NCBI RefSeq assembly: GCF_002220095.1
Contig: NZ_CP022372.1
Coordinates: 5,472,256 to 5,536,255, forward strand
DNA length: 64,000 bases
DNA from: Bosea sp. AS-1
Lineage (GTDB): Bacteria; Pseudomonadota; Alphaproteobacteria; Rhizobiales; Beijerinckiaceae
Reading direction: 5' to 3'
A program made the position numbers and the translations under genes. Shown here piece by piece: positions 8,369-17,937 of the stretch (positions are counted from its first letter, which is position 1; each line of letters begins with the position of its first letter). The notes beneath the pieces were generated by a model that made no database searches, was not told the DNA's origin, and saw only the letters and a program-made list of their open reading frames with translations.

Positions 8369-8830
8369 TTACTGCCTGAAGCCGATCAGCACGCCGTCTG
8401 CCCCGAGGGACAGCTGCAACCCCTGCCTACGGGCATTGAGGCGCAAGGTCACGCCCTTGTCGTTCCGCAGCCAGACCGTGCCCCGCCCCTGATCGCCTAC
8501 GGCCCAACCTTCCTTCAGCTGCACATAGGCTCCCGGGAAGTCCGAGACCCGATGCAGGCCGTAGACGGTGCCCGAGGCCGTCGTCTTCGAGGCGCCGACC
8601 GTGCCGATACCGAGGCCGCCGACAGTGACCGGATAGGAGCGGCCACGATAGCGCAGCGTGCCGCCGCCCGCTTCGCCGCCAGCGATGAAGCCGGCCTGCA
8701 CCTGTTCGAGCCGGACCGTTCCGGTCGAAGGGCCGAGACCGCGCTGCTGCGCCAAAGCCGGGGTCGCCAGCATCATCACGGCCGCCAGGGACATCGCTGC
8801 GGAAATTCTCGTCTGTCTGATCATCGTCAT
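8369..8830 (-). CDS. Secreted protein of unknown function
   Basis: 153 residues with a clear Sec signal peptide: basic MTMIRQTRI, hydrophobic AAMSLAAVMMLA, and likely cleavage after ATPALA. The mature part is Gly- and Val-rich with alternating beta-type segments (AGFIAGGEAGGGTLRYRG, GGLGIGTVGAS, GVLIGF) that recall small periplasmic beta-barrel proteins of the SYLF/DUF1134 (EipA) type. That likeness is my impression and is not proven. No cysteines remain after cleavage. It stands alone, with ~180 bp before the divergent Fis-type gene. Confidence 0.7.
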   Translation of the reverse strand: MTMIRQTRISAAMSLAAVMMLATPALAQQRGLGPSTGTVRLEQVQAGFIAGGEAGGGTLRYRGRSYPVTVGGLGIGTVGASKTTASGTVYGLHRVSDFPGAYVQLKEGWAVGDQGRGTVWLRNDKGVTLRLNARRQGLQLSLGADGVLIGFRQ

Positions 8831-9015
8831 CGTCCTGTTTCGGGCGCCGCCAGCGGCGTCGCCCGAACAACGTGCGAGTGAGCATTTCGATCCGAGGAGA
8901 GCCGAAAATGAGCGCCGCCCCTTATCGGTTGTCAGGGAATTTACGGTTTCTTAACCACGACGCCGTCCCCTTGACCGGTCCAGCGGGCAGTGGGGGCTCG
9001 AACAAGGACGATGAA

Positions 9016-9243
9016 ATGCACGACTTCGAACACGAGCAGGCCGCCGTGGACCAACTCGTCGGTTTGCCGGTTGCGGATGTCGAAAGGGACCTGATCCTGG
9101 CGACCCTGCGGGAGACCGGCGGCAACAGGACCCATGCCGCCCATCTCCTCGGTATCGCCATCCGCACCCTGCGCAACAAGATCAACCTCTACGCCGCCGA
9201 CGGCCATGAAATCCCCGAGCCGCCGCAAGGCTCGGTCGCCTGA
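9016..9243 (+). CDS. Stand-alone Fis-type helix-turn-helix protein (FlbD C-terminal-domain-like)
   Basis: 75 residues. The core ADVERDLILATLRETGG followed by NRTHAAHLLGIAIRTLRNK is the Fis-family DNA-binding helix-turn-helix, very close to the C-terminal end of FlbD-like sigma-54 activators in alphaproteobacteria, but with no receiver or AAA+ domain. ATG 9016 has AAGGA at 9004-9008 as Shine-Dalgarno; the frame is open further upstream (ATGs at 8872 and 8908) without a better ribosome site. TTAACCAC at 8951-8958 in its leader resembles a CtrA half-site. It probably binds DNA as a dimer; its targets are unknown. It ends 14 bp from the convergent PTS-IIA gene. Confidence 0.8.
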   Translation: MHDFEHEQAAVDQLVGLPVADVERDLILATLRETGGNRTHAAHLLGIAIRTLRNKINLYAADGHEIPEPPQGSVA

Positions 9244-9257
9244 CGGGGCGGCTCGAG

Positions 9258-9752
9258 TCAGCCGTCCTCCAGCAGCATGGCATAGATATCCTCGCTGCCT
9301 GCGGCGTCGCGAATCCGGTCGCAGACATCCGGCGAGCGCAGCCGCCTCGCAAGGCAGGCGAGCGCATCGATCCGCCCCCTGCCGCCGTTCTCCGGTGTCA
9401 GCACGAGACAGACCAGATCGACCGGCTCGCCGTCGATCGCCTCGTAGGCAACGGGCCGCTCGAGCCGCGCCAGCAGGCCGAAAGGCGAGGTCAGACCGGC
9501 GACCGGCGCATGGGGCATCGCCACCCCCTTGCCGACGCCGGTCGAGCCCAGCGCCTCGCGCCGGCTCAGCGCCTCGAGGATGAGGCCCTCGGGCAGAGCC
9601 AACTGCTCCGCAGCCCGGTGCACAAGCTCCCGGAAGAGTTCCGCCTTCGAGCGCGCCGCTAGCCTGACGATCGAGCGCGGGCGGATGATGTCGGACGGCG
9701 TCATGGTTTTCGTGTTCGTCATGGTTGGCAGAGCGGCCCCGGCACGGCTCAT
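9258..9752 (-). CDS. PTS EIIA(Ntr)/PtsN-like protein linked to kdpDE
   Basis: 164 residues from ATG 9752, or 154 from ATG 9722. The PTS_EIIA type-2 domain is plain: EALSRREALGSTGVGKGVAMPHAPV contains the phospho-accepting histidine (PHA, where PtsN has PHG), followed by GLLARLERPV and EPVDLVCLVLTPE. The family carries phosphate from the nitrogen PTS chain and regulates partner proteins instead of moving sugar. ATG 9752 overlaps the kdpE stop as ATGA (9749-9752), so it is the last gene of the kdp operon. Because EIIA(Ntr) binds and tunes KdpD in E. coli, a dedicated paralogue here probably acts on this KdpD (inference). No ptsH/ptsP is nearby. Confidence 0.88.
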   Translation of the reverse strand: MSRAGAALPTMTNTKTMTPSDIIRPRSIVRLAARSKAELFRELVHRAAEQLALPEGLILEALSRREALGSTGVGKGVAMPHAPVAGLTSPFGLLARLERPVAYEAIDGEPVDLVCLVLTPENGGRGRIDALACLARRLRSPDVCDRIRDAAGSEDIYAMLLEDG

Positions 9753-10441
9753 TCGGCCTCGCGCAGGCGATAGCCGACGCCGGTTTCGGTGGTGATGTAT
9801 TGCGGCTGGTCGGGAATGCGCTCGATCTTCTGGCGCAGCTGCCGGACATAGACCCGCAGATACTGGACATCGGCCGTGGCGCCCCAGACCTGCTTCATCA
9901 GGAACTGATGGGTCAGCACCTTGCCGGCATGCTGCACGAGGATGCGCAGGATGTCGTATTCCTTGGGCGAGAGCTTCACCTCCTTGTCGCCCAGCCTGAC
10001 GATGCGCTTGACCAGATCGACCGAGAGCTCGCCGGTCTGGAAGATCGGCTTCTCGCCCTGCTGCTGCAGCTTGTGGCGCAGCGCGACCCTCAGCCGGGCA
10101 GCGAGCTCCTTCATGCCGAAGGGCTTGGTGACGTAATCGTCGGCACCGTTTTCGAGGGCCTCGACGATACCGGCCTCGTCGGTGCGGCTCGACAGGATGA
10201 CGATCGGCAGCGCCAACGCCTCCTCCCGCCATCTCTGGAGCAATTCCTGGCCGGACATGTCCGGCAGGCCGAGATCGAGAATGACCAGATCCGGCAACTC
10301 CTCGGCGATGCGCTCGATGGCCTCGCCTGCGGTCGCGGCCTCGCGGATGGCGTAGCCCTCGGTCGAGAGGCCGACGCGCAGCAGGCGGCGGATCGCCGGC
10401 TCGTCGTCCACCACCAGCACCTTGATGTCCGATGTCGTCAT
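9749..10441 (-). CDS. kdpE: KdpE response regulator
   Basis: 230 residues, OmpR/PhoB family. The receiver domain has acidic pocket VVDDEP, phospho-acceptor D56 in VILDLGLPDMSG, and the lysine in YVTKPF; the C-terminal winged helix ends with YLRVYVRQLRQKIE and TGVGYRL. Phosphorylated by KdpD, it activates the kdp promoter under potassium limitation. It overlaps kdpD upstream by ATGA (10438-10441) and the PTS-IIA gene downstream by ATGA (9749-9752), so all three are translationally coupled. A tandem 11-bp repeat at 18170-18191 is a candidate binding site. Confidence 0.96.
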   Translation of the reverse strand: MTTSDIKVLVVDDEPAIRRLLRVGLSTEGYAIREAATAGEAIERIAEELPDLVILDLGLPDMSGQELLQRWREEALALPIVILSSRTDEAGIVEALENGADDYVTKPFGMKELAARLRVALRHKLQQQGEKPIFQTGELSVDLVKRIVRLGDKEVKLSPKEYDILRILVQHAGKVLTHQFLMKQVWGATADVQYLRVYVRQLRQKIERIPDQPQYITTETGVGYRLREAE

Positions 10442-13143
10442 GTCAGCGGCTCCAATCTATCCTGCCGCGCCCCGACCGGCATGCGAATGGCGAAGACGGC
10501 GCCGGTGCGGTCCCGCCTGTTTCCGGCCTCGATCATGCCGCCCATCGCCTCGACAAAGCCGCGGCAGATCGCCAGCCCGAGGCCGGTACCCGCCCGGACC
10601 TGGTCGCCCTTCCGAACCCGGTAGAAGCTGTCGAAGACGCGTTCCAGATCGGCCGGCGGCAGGCCCGGTCCTTCATCGAGGACCTCGATCATGACCGCGC
10701 CGTCGTCCTGCCGGGCGCGGATGGCGATGGCGCTGCCGGCAGGCGCATATTTGGCGGCATTGTCGATCAGGTTGAACAGCACCTGCTCGAACAGCACCGG
10801 GTCGAGCCGGAGCATCGGCAGGTCTTCCGGCAGTTCGGTCTCGACCCTGTGGCCAGCGGTGATCTTCGCGGCACGGCGCAATGCGCTGCCGACCACGTCG
10901 GCTACGTCCACCAGTGTCGCATTCGGCTCCATCGCGCCGGATTCGATCCGGGTCATGTCGAGCAGGTTGGCGATGAAGCGGTTGAGGCGCTCGGACTCGT
11001 CGATCACCGTCGCGAGCAGGGCCGTATGGTCCTCCTCCGGCAAGGCGCTGCGATAGTCGCGCAAGGTCCCGGCCGCGCCCATGATCGAGGCGAGCGGCGT
11101 CTTCAGGTCATGCGAGATCGAGGTCAGCAGCGCCGAGCGCAGGCGGTCGGCCTCGGCCGCAAGCTTCGCCCGGTCGACATCGGCGACGAGCTGGATGCGC
11201 TCGATGGCCACGGCCGCCTGATCGGCGAGCGCATCGAGCAGGCGCTGCTGCTCGGGCGTCAGCAGCGGGCCCTCCCTGTCGTCGTCGAGACCGATGACGC
11301 CGACGGCGGTCCGGCCCGTGCGCAGGGGCAGGTAGAGGCGCTTGGCGCCGGGTAGCGTGTCGGCGCCGCGCCCGGCGGGGCGGTCGTGCTCCCAGGCCCA
11401 GCGCGCGGCGGCGATGTCGGCGTCCACCAGCGTGTCGTCGGGCGGATAGCCGGCGCGAACCGCGAGCGTACCGTCCTCCGGCATCAGGATGACGACACGT
11501 ACCCGCAGCATCGAGGCGATCTGGAACGCCGTCGCCCAGAGCACGTCGTCAAGGGTGCCGGTGCCGGCGAGCTTCTTGGAGAAGAGGTAGAGATCTTCCG
11601 TTGTCCGGGCGCGCTGGCGGGCGGCATTCGCCTGGCGCTGGACGCGTGCGGTCAGGTTGCTGGCGATCAGGGCGACGAGCAGGAAGAAGCCGAGCGCGAC
11701 GACATTCTCGGGGTCGCTGATCGTCAGGGTGTAGAGCGGCGGGATGAAGAAGAAGTTCAGCGCCAGCGCACTCAGCACGGAGGCGACGAGCGCCGGCCAG
11801 AATCCTCCCGTCACCGCCGAGATCAACACGCTCATCAGGAAGACCAGCGCGATGTTGCGCAGATCCATGACCTGGCTGAGCAGCTCGGCGACCCCGAGCG
11901 CGACCGCGACCGAAACCAGCATGCCAAGATAGGGCTGGAGACTGAACGGGCGCTTGCCGCCGGCTGCGAGCGGGCGTGCGTCCTTTTCCCCTTCCGCGAC
12001 GGAGACGACATGCACGCTGATGTCGCCGGCACGCCGGATCAGGTCATGTGAAACGGAGCCGCCGAAAAGCTCGCGCCAATACGGCTTGGCCGGCTTGCCG
12101 ACGACGATCTGGGTGACGTTATTGGCCGCCGCATGGCGGATGATCTCGCCGGCGACGTCCTGGCCGGGCAAGGTCACGGCCTCGCCACCGAGCTGCTCGG
12201 CCAGCCGCAGCGCGCCGGCGATGCGGGTCTTCGCAGCCTCCGAGAGCGCCGCCGCCCGCGGGGTCTCGACATAGAGCGCGCTCCAGGGCGCGCGCAGGCG
12301 GTCGGCCTGGCGCTTGGCGAGGCGGATCAGCGCCTGGGCGCCGGCACCGTCGTCGATGCAGACGAGGATGCGCTCGCCCGCGGCCCAGGGGCCGGGGATG
12401 GCATGGCTCTGCATGTGGCTGAGCAGCTGCTCGTCGACACGCTGGGCCGTGCGGCGCAACGCCAGCTCGCGCAAAGCCGTCAGATTGCCCGGCGAGAAAT
12501 AATTCGTGATGGCGCGCCGGGCGGTGTTGCCGAGATAGACCTTCCCCTCCTCCAGCCGCTTGATCAGATCGGCCGGGGTCAGATCGATAACCTCGATGTC
12601 GTCGGCGCGGTCGACGATCGAGTCCGGAACGGTCTCGCGCACGCGGATGCGGGTGATCTGCGCGACCACGTCGTTCAGGCTCTCGACATGCTGGATGTTG
12701 AGCGTGGTGTAGACGTCGATGCCCTGCGACAGCAGCTCCTCGACATCGAGATAGCGCTTCGGATGCCGGCTGCCGGCGACGTTGGTGTGGGCGAGCTCGT
12801 CGACCAGAACCAGCGCCGGACGACGCACGAGGATGGCGTCGAGATCCATCTCCTCGAGCGCGCGGCCCTTGTAGTCGACGCTGCGGCGCGGGACGATCTC
12901 GAAACCGTCGACCAGCGCCTGCGTCTCCTTGCGGCCATGGGTCTCGACGACCCCGATCACGACATCGACGCCCTCGGCCCGGCGCGCCCGTCCGGAGGTC
13001 AGCATCTCATAGGTCTTGCCGACGCCCGGCGCCGCGCCGAGGAAGATCTTCAACCGGCCACGCCCCTCGCGGCTGGCGCTTTCCAGCAGCGCCTCGGGCG
13101 AGGGCCTGGCCCTGATCTCGCGATGGTTCTCGGCGGATGGCAT
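10438..13143 (-). CDS. kdpD: KdpD sensor histidine kinase
   Basis: 901 residues with full KdpD architecture. The N-terminal KdpD domain has a Walker A site GAAPGVGKT at residues 36-44 and the DELAHTN element; a universal-stress-like domain follows (ERILVCIDDGAG). Four membrane helices of the DUF4118 type sit near residues 400-500 (PYLGMLVSVAVALG onward), then a GAF-like region, the H-box with H678 (SISHDLKTPLAS) and an ATPase domain with NLIDNAAKYAP and GTGLGLAICRG. It senses low potassium or ionic stress and phosphorylates KdpE. Located 50 bp after kdpC. Confidence 0.97.
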   Translation of the reverse strand: MPSAENHREIRARPSPEALLESASREGRGRLKIFLGAAPGVGKTYEMLTSGRARRAEGVDVVIGVVETHGRKETQALVDGFEIVPRRSVDYKGRALEEMDLDAILVRRPALVLVDELAHTNVAGSRHPKRYLDVEELLSQGIDVYTTLNIQHVESLNDVVAQITRIRVRETVPDSIVDRADDIEVIDLTPADLIKRLEEGKVYLGNTARRAITNYFSPGNLTALRELALRRTAQRVDEQLLSHMQSHAIPGPWAAGERILVCIDDGAGAQALIRLAKRQADRLRAPWSALYVETPRAAALSEAAKTRIAGALRLAEQLGGEAVTLPGQDVAGEIIRHAAANNVTQIVVGKPAKPYWRELFGGSVSHDLIRRAGDISVHVVSVAEGEKDARPLAAGGKRPFSLQPYLGMLVSVAVALGVAELLSQVMDLRNIALVFLMSVLISAVTGGFWPALVASVLSALALNFFFIPPLYTLTISDPENVVALGFFLLVALIASNLTARVQRQANAARQRARTTEDLYLFSKKLAGTGTLDDVLWATAFQIASMLRVRVVILMPEDGTLAVRAGYPPDDTLVDADIAAARWAWEHDRPAGRGADTLPGAKRLYLPLRTGRTAVGVIGLDDDREGPLLTPEQQRLLDALADQAAVAIERIQLVADVDRAKLAAEADRLRSALLTSISHDLKTPLASIMGAAGTLRDYRSALPEEDHTALLATVIDESERLNRFIANLLDMTRIESGAMEPNATLVDVADVVGSALRRAAKITAGHRVETELPEDLPMLRLDPVLFEQVLFNLIDNAAKYAPAGSAIAIRARQDDGAVMIEVLDEGPGLPPADLERVFDSFYRVRKGDQVRAGTGLGLAICRGFVEAMGGMIEAGNRRDRTGAVFAIRMPVGARQDRLEPLT

Positions 13144-13193
13144 GTCGGGTTCATGGGACAGCGGCGGATCAACGCGCCACCGCTGCCTTTGTG

Positions 13194-13799
13194 TCAGCGC
13201 GACGCGGCGCCGTCGAGCGCAAGGTTGAGCGCGAGCACATTGACGACCGGTTCACCCAGGAAGCCGAGCCGGCGCGGCTCGACATGGGCGTCGACCAGTG
13301 CCTTGACCGCCGCCGGATCGGCTTGGCGCGCCTTGGCGATACGCGGGACCTGGAAATAAGCCGCCTCGGGCGAGATGTGCGGATCAAGGCCGCTGCCGGA
13401 GGTGGTCACGAGGTCCATCGGAACCGGCGCGCCCGGGTTTTCCGCCTTGATTTTCTCGGCGTCGGCCTTGATCCGGTCGATCAGCTTCTGGCTGGTCGGG
13501 CCGAGATTGGAGCCGCCGGAGCTGGCGGCGTTATAGGGCGCATCCACGGTCTTGGAACTGTCAGCCGGGTCGGTGCCAACCGTCGCCGAGGGACGGCCGT
13601 GGAAATAGCGCTCGCTGGTGAAGTTCTGGCCGACCAGGGCGGAGCCGACGACCTTGCCGTCCTTCTCGATCAGGCTGCCATTGGCCTGTTGCGGAAAGAC
13701 GGCCTGGGCGATGCCGGTCATCGCCAGCGGGTAGGCGAGGCCGGTGATGGCCGAGAGCGTGACGATCATCACGAGGGCGGGGCGGATCTGCTTGAGCAT
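13194..13799 (-). CDS. kdpC: Potassium-transporting ATPase subunit KdpC
   Basis: 201 residues, one N-terminal membrane helix ([20 protein letters not shown]) and a periplasmic domain with [31 protein letters not shown] and LVDAH, all KdpC signatures. It stabilises the KdpFABC complex and assists ATP binding. It lies 12 bp after kdpB. Confidence 0.97.
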   Translation of the reverse strand: MLKQIRPALVMIVTLSAITGLAYPLAMTGIAQAVFPQQANGSLIEKDGKVVGSALVGQNFTSERYFHGRPSATVGTDPADSSKTVDAPYNAASSGGSNLGPTSQKLIDRIKADAEKIKAENPGAPVPMDLVTTSGSGLDPHISPEAAYFQVPRIAKARQADPAAVKALVDAHVEPRRLGFLGEPVVNVLALNLALDGAASR

Positions 13800-13811
13800 G
13801 GTGGCGATTCC

Positions 13812-15875
13812 TCAGACGAGGTGCAGGGCGGTGACGGCCATGTCGATGGCCTTGATGCCGATGAAGGGGACGATGATGCCGCCGAGCCCGTAGACGAGCA
13901 GGTTGCGGCTGAGCAAGGCGCCGGCCCCGACCGCGCGGTACTTCACGCCCTTCAGCGCGAGCGGGATCAGCGCGACGATGATCAGTGCGTTGAAGATGAT
14001 CGCAGAGAGGATAGCGCTCTGCGGCGTCTGCAAGCCCATGATGTTGAGCGCGCCGAGCTGCGGATAGAAGGCCAGGAACATCGCCGGGATGATCGCGAAA
14101 TACTTGGCGACGTCGTTGGCGATCGAGAAGGTCGTCAGCGCGCCGCGCGTCATCAGCAGTTGCTTGCCGATCTCGACGATCTCGATGAGCTTGGTCGGGT
14201 CACTGTCGAGATCGACCATGTTGCCGGCCTCGCGGGCCGCGACCGTGCCGGTGTTCATGGCGACGCCGACATCGGCCTGGGCAAGGGCAGGCGCATCGTT
14301 GGTGCCGTCGCCGCACATGGCGACGAGCTTGCCCTTGGCCTGTTCCTCGCGGATCAGGGTGAGCTTGTTCTCCGGCGTCGCCTGGGCGAGGAAATCGTCG
14401 ACGCCGGCCTCGGCCGCGATGGCGGCGGCGGTCATCGGGTTGTCGCCCGTGATCATCACGGTGCGGATGCCCATGCGGCGCAATTCCGCGAAGCGCTCGC
14501 GGACGCCGCCCTTGACGATGTCCTTGAGATGGATGACGCCGAGCAGGCGCCCATCCTTGGCCACGGCGAGCGGCGTGCCGCCGGCCTTGGCGATCTCGGC
14601 GGCGATGGCCTGGACCTCGCGCACCACACCCGCTGTGGGGCGGGCCGCGGTCGCGCCGGCCTCGACATGCTTCAGCACGGCATCGACGGCGCCCTTGCGG
14701 ATCTGCGCGCCTTCGAGATCGACACCGCTCATCCGGCTCTGCGCGGTGAAGGGCACGAAGCTGGCATGGAGCGCGGCCATGTCGCGGGCGCGGATGCCGT
14801 ACTGCTCCTTGGCGAGTACGACGATCGAGCGACCTTCCGGCGTCTCGTCGGCGAGCGAGGCGATCTGGGCCGCATCGGCCAGCTCCTGCTCGCTGATACC
14901 GGTCACCGGCTTGAATTCCGTCGCCTGGCGGTTGCCAAGCGTGATCGTGCCGGTCTTGTCGAGCAGCAGCGTATCGACGTCGCCGGCAGCCTCGACGGCG
15001 CGGCCGGACATGGCGAGCACGTTGAAGCGCACGAGGCGGTCCATGCCGGCGATGCCGATGGCCGAGAGCAACGCGCCGATCGTGGTCGGTATCAGCGTCA
15101 CGAACAGCGCGACAAGGACCACGACCGGAATGTAGCCCCCGGCATAGGCGGCAAAGCTCGGGATCGTCACTGTCGCGAGCACGAAGATCAGCGTCATGCC
15201 GGCGAGCAGGATGTTGAGCGCGATCTCGTTCGGCGTCTTCTGGCGCTCGGCGCCCTCGACCAGCGCGATCATGCGGTCGATGAAGGTCGAGCCCGCCGCG
15301 GCAGTGATGCGCACGCGGATCCAGTCCGAAAGCACCTGCGTGCCGCCGGTCACGGCCGAGCGATCGCCGCCGGATTCGCGGATCACGGGAGCGGATTCGC
15401 CCGTGATCGCGGCCTCATTCACCGAGGCGACGCCCTCGATGACCTCGCCGTCGGAGGGGATGATGTCGCCGGCCTCGACCAACACGGCATCGCCGACCTT
15501 GAGCGAGGTGCCCGGGACGAGCCGGAACTGCGTGCGATCCTCGCCAGCAAGCAGCTTGGCCTGCGTTTCCGTGCGGGTCTTGCGCAGCGAATCGGCCTGC
15601 GCCTTGCCGCGCCCCTCCGCCACGGCTTCCGCGAAATTGGCGAAGAGCACGGTGAACCAGAGCCAGAGCACGATCTGGAAGGTGAAACCGAGGTTGGCGC
15701 CGCCAGTGGCGAGATCCTTCAGGAAAAGGATGGTCGTCAGCAGCGAGACCACGGCGACCACGAACATCACCGGGTTGCGGGCGAGGCTGCGCGGATCGAG
15801 CTTGCGGAAGGCGTCGCCAAGTGCGGGGACGAGGATGCGAGCGTCGATCAGGCTCGCGGATTTGGACTGGCTCAT
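13812..15875 (-). CDS. kdpB: Potassium-transporting P-type ATPase subunit KdpB
   Basis: 687 residues, the catalytic subunit of KdpFABC. The phosphorylated aspartate is D306 in DKTGTITLG; the actuator motif TGES, the hinge [18 protein letters not shown] and several membrane helices are present. ATG 15875 has a GGAG-like site upstream and gives the usual family length; the open frame extends to 15962 through unrelated sequence. Unusually, a 58-codon membrane-peptide gene lies between kdpA and kdpB, leaving 34 bp before this start. Confidence 0.97.
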   Translation of the reverse strand: MSQSKSASLIDARILVPALGDAFRKLDPRSLARNPVMFVVAVVSLLTTILFLKDLATGGANLGFTFQIVLWLWFTVLFANFAEAVAEGRGKAQADSLRKTRTETQAKLLAGEDRTQFRLVPGTSLKVGDAVLVEAGDIIPSDGEVIEGVASVNEAAITGESAPVIRESGGDRSAVTGGTQVLSDWIRVRITAAAGSTFIDRMIALVEGAERQKTPNEIALNILLAGMTLIFVLATVTIPSFAAYAGGYIPVVVLVALFVTLIPTTIGALLSAIGIAGMDRLVRFNVLAMSGRAVEAAGDVDTLLLDKTGTITLGNRQATEFKPVTGISEQELADAAQIASLADETPEGRSIVVLAKEQYGIRARDMAALHASFVPFTAQSRMSGVDLEGAQIRKGAVDAVLKHVEAGATAARPTAGVVREVQAIAAEIAKAGGTPLAVAKDGRLLGVIHLKDIVKGGVRERFAELRRMGIRTVMITGDNPMTAAAIAAEAGVDDFLAQATPENKLTLIREEQAKGKLVAMCGDGTNDAPALAQADVGVAMNTGTVAAREAGNMVDLDSDPTKLIEIVEIGKQLLMTRGALTTFSIANDVAKYFAIIPAMFLAFYPQLGALNIMGLQTPQSAILSAIIFNALIIVALIPLALKGVKYRAVGAGALLSRNLLVYGLGGIIVPFIGIKAIDMAVTALHLV

Positions 15876-15909
15876 GAGAGACTCCAGCGAAAGGGCAGGC
15901 CGGTTCCGG

Positions 15910-16086
15910 TCAGGCGCCGGCGAACAGGGCGGCCAGCGCCCATGCGACCAGCACGAAGGCAACGAGCCCGGCGGTCACAGCGAGAACGAGAGTGGAAGAG
16001 CGTTGCCGCGCCCCGCCGGGTCCGCCGCTTTCCGGGCGGCGGGACGGGAGGGATTCGCGACGCAACTGGCGCAGGCAGCTCGACAT
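15910..16086 (-). CDS. Small single-pass membrane peptide encoded between kdpA and kdpB
   Basis: A 58-codon gene. Its ATG at 16086 follows a strong Shine-Dalgarno site (GAGGAGG, within 16091-16099) that overlaps the kdpA stop codon, arguing that it is translated. The product has a basic, Arg/Ser/Pro/Gly-rich N-terminal half (~30 residues) and a C-terminal helix of about 25 hydrophobic residues ([20 protein letters not shown] and on), ending FAGA; predicted Nin-Cout by the positive-inside rule. It is not KdpF, which is present upstream of kdpA. It may be a regulatory or assembly peptide of the pump. I do not recognise a family. Confidence 0.72.
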   Translation of the reverse strand: MSSCLRQLRRESLPSRRPESGGPGGARQRSSTLVLAVTAGLVAFVLVAWALAALFAGA

Positions 16087-16097
16087 GGGCCACCTCC

Positions 16098-17801
16098 TCA
16101 GAAGCTCTGCCCGGCGAGCATCGCCAGATGCTCGACGATCGGACCGACAGCCAGAGCCGGGAAGAAGGTCAGGCCACCGACGATCAGGATGACGCCGACC
16201 AGCAGACCGACGAAAAGCGGCCCGTCGGTCGGGAAGGTGCCGGCAGAGGCGGGCACGGACTTCTTTGCGGCAAGCGAGCCGGCGATGGCGAGCGCCGGGA
16301 CGATGATCAGGAACCGGCCGATCAGCATCGTGATGCCCAGGGTCAGATTGTACCAGAGCGTGTTGCCGGAGAGGCTGGCGAAGGCCGAGCCGTTATTGGC
16401 GGCCGCCGAGGTGTAGGCGTAGAGGATCTCGGAGAAGCCGTGCGGGCCGCTGTTGCCGACGCTGGCGACGGCGCCCGGCAGCACCGCTGAGATGGCGGTG
16501 AAGATCAGCATGCCGGCCGGCAGACAGAGCACGGCAAGCATCGCCATCTTGACCTCCTTGGCCTCGATCTTCTTGCCGAGATATTCCGGCGTGCGGCCGA
16601 CCATCAGCCCGGCGACGAAGATCGCGAGCACGACGAAAAGCACGATGCCGTAGAAGCCGGCGCCGACGCCACCGACGATGACCTCGCCGAGCTCCATGTT
16701 GACCAGCGGAATCAGGCCGCCGAGCGCGGTGAAGCTGCCATGCATGGCATTGACCGCGCCGCAGGAGGCCGCCGTGGTGACGACGGCGAAGAGCGCCGAG
16801 AGCGGGATGCCGAAGCGCATCTCCTTGCCCTCGAGGTTGCCGCCCTGCAGGCCGAGCGCCTGAACGAGCGGGTTGCCCGCGGCCTCGGCCCAGTAGCAGA
16901 CGATGAGGCCGGCAATGAACAGGACGCCCATCGCGGCAAGGATCGCCCAGCCCTGGCGCTCGCGACCGACCATGCGGCCGAAGACGTTGGTCAGCGCCGC
17001 CCCGATCGCGAAGATCGAGACCATCTGCAGGAGATTGGTGACGGCGTTGGGGTTCTCGAGAGGGTGGGCCGAATTGGCATTGAAGAAGCCGCCGCCATTG
17101 GTGCCGAGCATCTTGATCGCGACCTGCGAGGCGACAGGTCCGCGCGCCATCGTCTGCTGCGCACCTTCCAGCGTGGTGGCCGTCACCGCGGCATCGAGCG
17201 TCTGCGGCATGCCGAGCGCGACATAGGCCAGCGTCAGCATCACGCAGAGCGGCAGCAGCACGTAGAGAGTGGCGCGGGTGAGGTCGACCCAGAAGCTGCC
17301 GACCGTCCTGGCCGAAGCACGCGCGAAGCCGCGAATCAGCGCCACGGCGATGGCGATGCCGGTGGCGGCCGAGACGAAATTCTGCACCGTCAGGCCGAGC
17401 ATCTGCGTGAGATAGGACATCGTGCTCTCGCCGCCGTAGTTCTGCCAGTTCGTGTTGGTCACGAAGCTCGCTGCGGTGTTGAAGGCGAGATCGGGGGCGA
17501 CGGCCGCCATGCCGTCCGGATTCAGCGGCAGGGAGCCCTGGAAACGCTGCAGCGCGTAAAGCAGGGCGAGGCCCGCGAGGTTGAACAGCAGCAGGCCGAC
17601 GGCATAGCCGCTCCAGTGCTGTTCCTCGCGCTCATGCGTGCCGGCCAGCGCATAGAGCCCGCGCTCGACCGGCGCTAGAATCGGCGAGAGAAAGGTGCGC
17701 TCGCCAACGAAGACGCGCGTCATGTAGCCGCCGAGCGGCTTCGTCAGCGCGACGATGATCGCGCAGAAGACCAGGATCTGAATCCAGCCGTTGAGAGTCA
17801 T
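16098..17801 (-). CDS. kdpA: Potassium-transporting ATPase subunit KdpA
   Basis: 567 residues, the channel-like potassium-binding subunit. Selectivity-filter and family motifs are visible, notably [16 protein letters not shown] and [20 protein letters not shown], with ten or more hydrophobic helices. Together with KdpB, KdpC and KdpF it forms the high-affinity ATP-driven K+ importer. The start is 30 bp after the kdpF stop; its stop overlaps the ribosome site of the next small gene. Confidence 0.97.
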   Translation of the reverse strand: MTLNGWIQILVFCAIIVALTKPLGGYMTRVFVGERTFLSPILAPVERGLYALAGTHEREEQHWSGYAVGLLLFNLAGLALLYALQRFQGSLPLNPDGMAAVAPDLAFNTAASFVTNTNWQNYGGESTMSYLTQMLGLTVQNFVSAATGIAIAVALIRGFARASARTVGSFWVDLTRATLYVLLPLCVMLTLAYVALGMPQTLDAAVTATTLEGAQQTMARGPVASQVAIKMLGTNGGGFFNANSAHPLENPNAVTNLLQMVSIFAIGAALTNVFGRMVGRERQGWAILAAMGVLFIAGLIVCYWAEAAGNPLVQALGLQGGNLEGKEMRFGIPLSALFAVVTTAASCGAVNAMHGSFTALGGLIPLVNMELGEVIVGGVGAGFYGIVLFVVLAIFVAGLMVGRTPEYLGKKIEAKEVKMAMLAVLCLPAGMLIFTAISAVLPGAVASVGNSGPHGFSEILYAYTSAAANNGSAFASLSGNTLWYNLTLGITMLIGRFLIIVPALAIAGSLAAKKSVPASAGTFPTDGPLFVGLLVGVILIVGGLTFFPALAVGPIVEHLAMLAGQSF

Positions 17802-17831
17802 GGCAAAAGCTTCCGGTTGCGCTGGGCCCAG

Positions 17832-17921
17832 TCAGAACCGCTCGGGGCGAAGCAGCGCATAGATGAGGTAGACGAGCAGGAGCGCCGTCACCGCCCCACC
17901 GAGGAGATAGTCGACGAGCAT
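17832..17921 (-). CDS. kdpF: KdpF, small stabilising subunit
   Basis: 29 codons. The peptide is a single hydrophobic helix with the typical KdpF pattern: LGGAVTALLLVYLIYALL followed by the conserved RPERF end. GAGG (about 17929-17932) provides a ribosome site. In E. coli KdpF is a lipid-like stabiliser of KdpFABC in the inner membrane. Position directly before kdpA is canonical. Confidence 0.93.
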   Translation of the reverse strand: MLVDYLLGGAVTALLLVYLIYALLRPERF

Positions 17922-17937
17922 GGCCGCAAACCTCGGC

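Noticed and set aside
13137..16490. Very long open frame antisense to kdpCB (over 1100 codons)
   Set aside because: Its product is Arg/Asp/Gly/His-rich without domains, mirrors the real kdp codons, and has no ribosome site; a GC-rich shadow frame.
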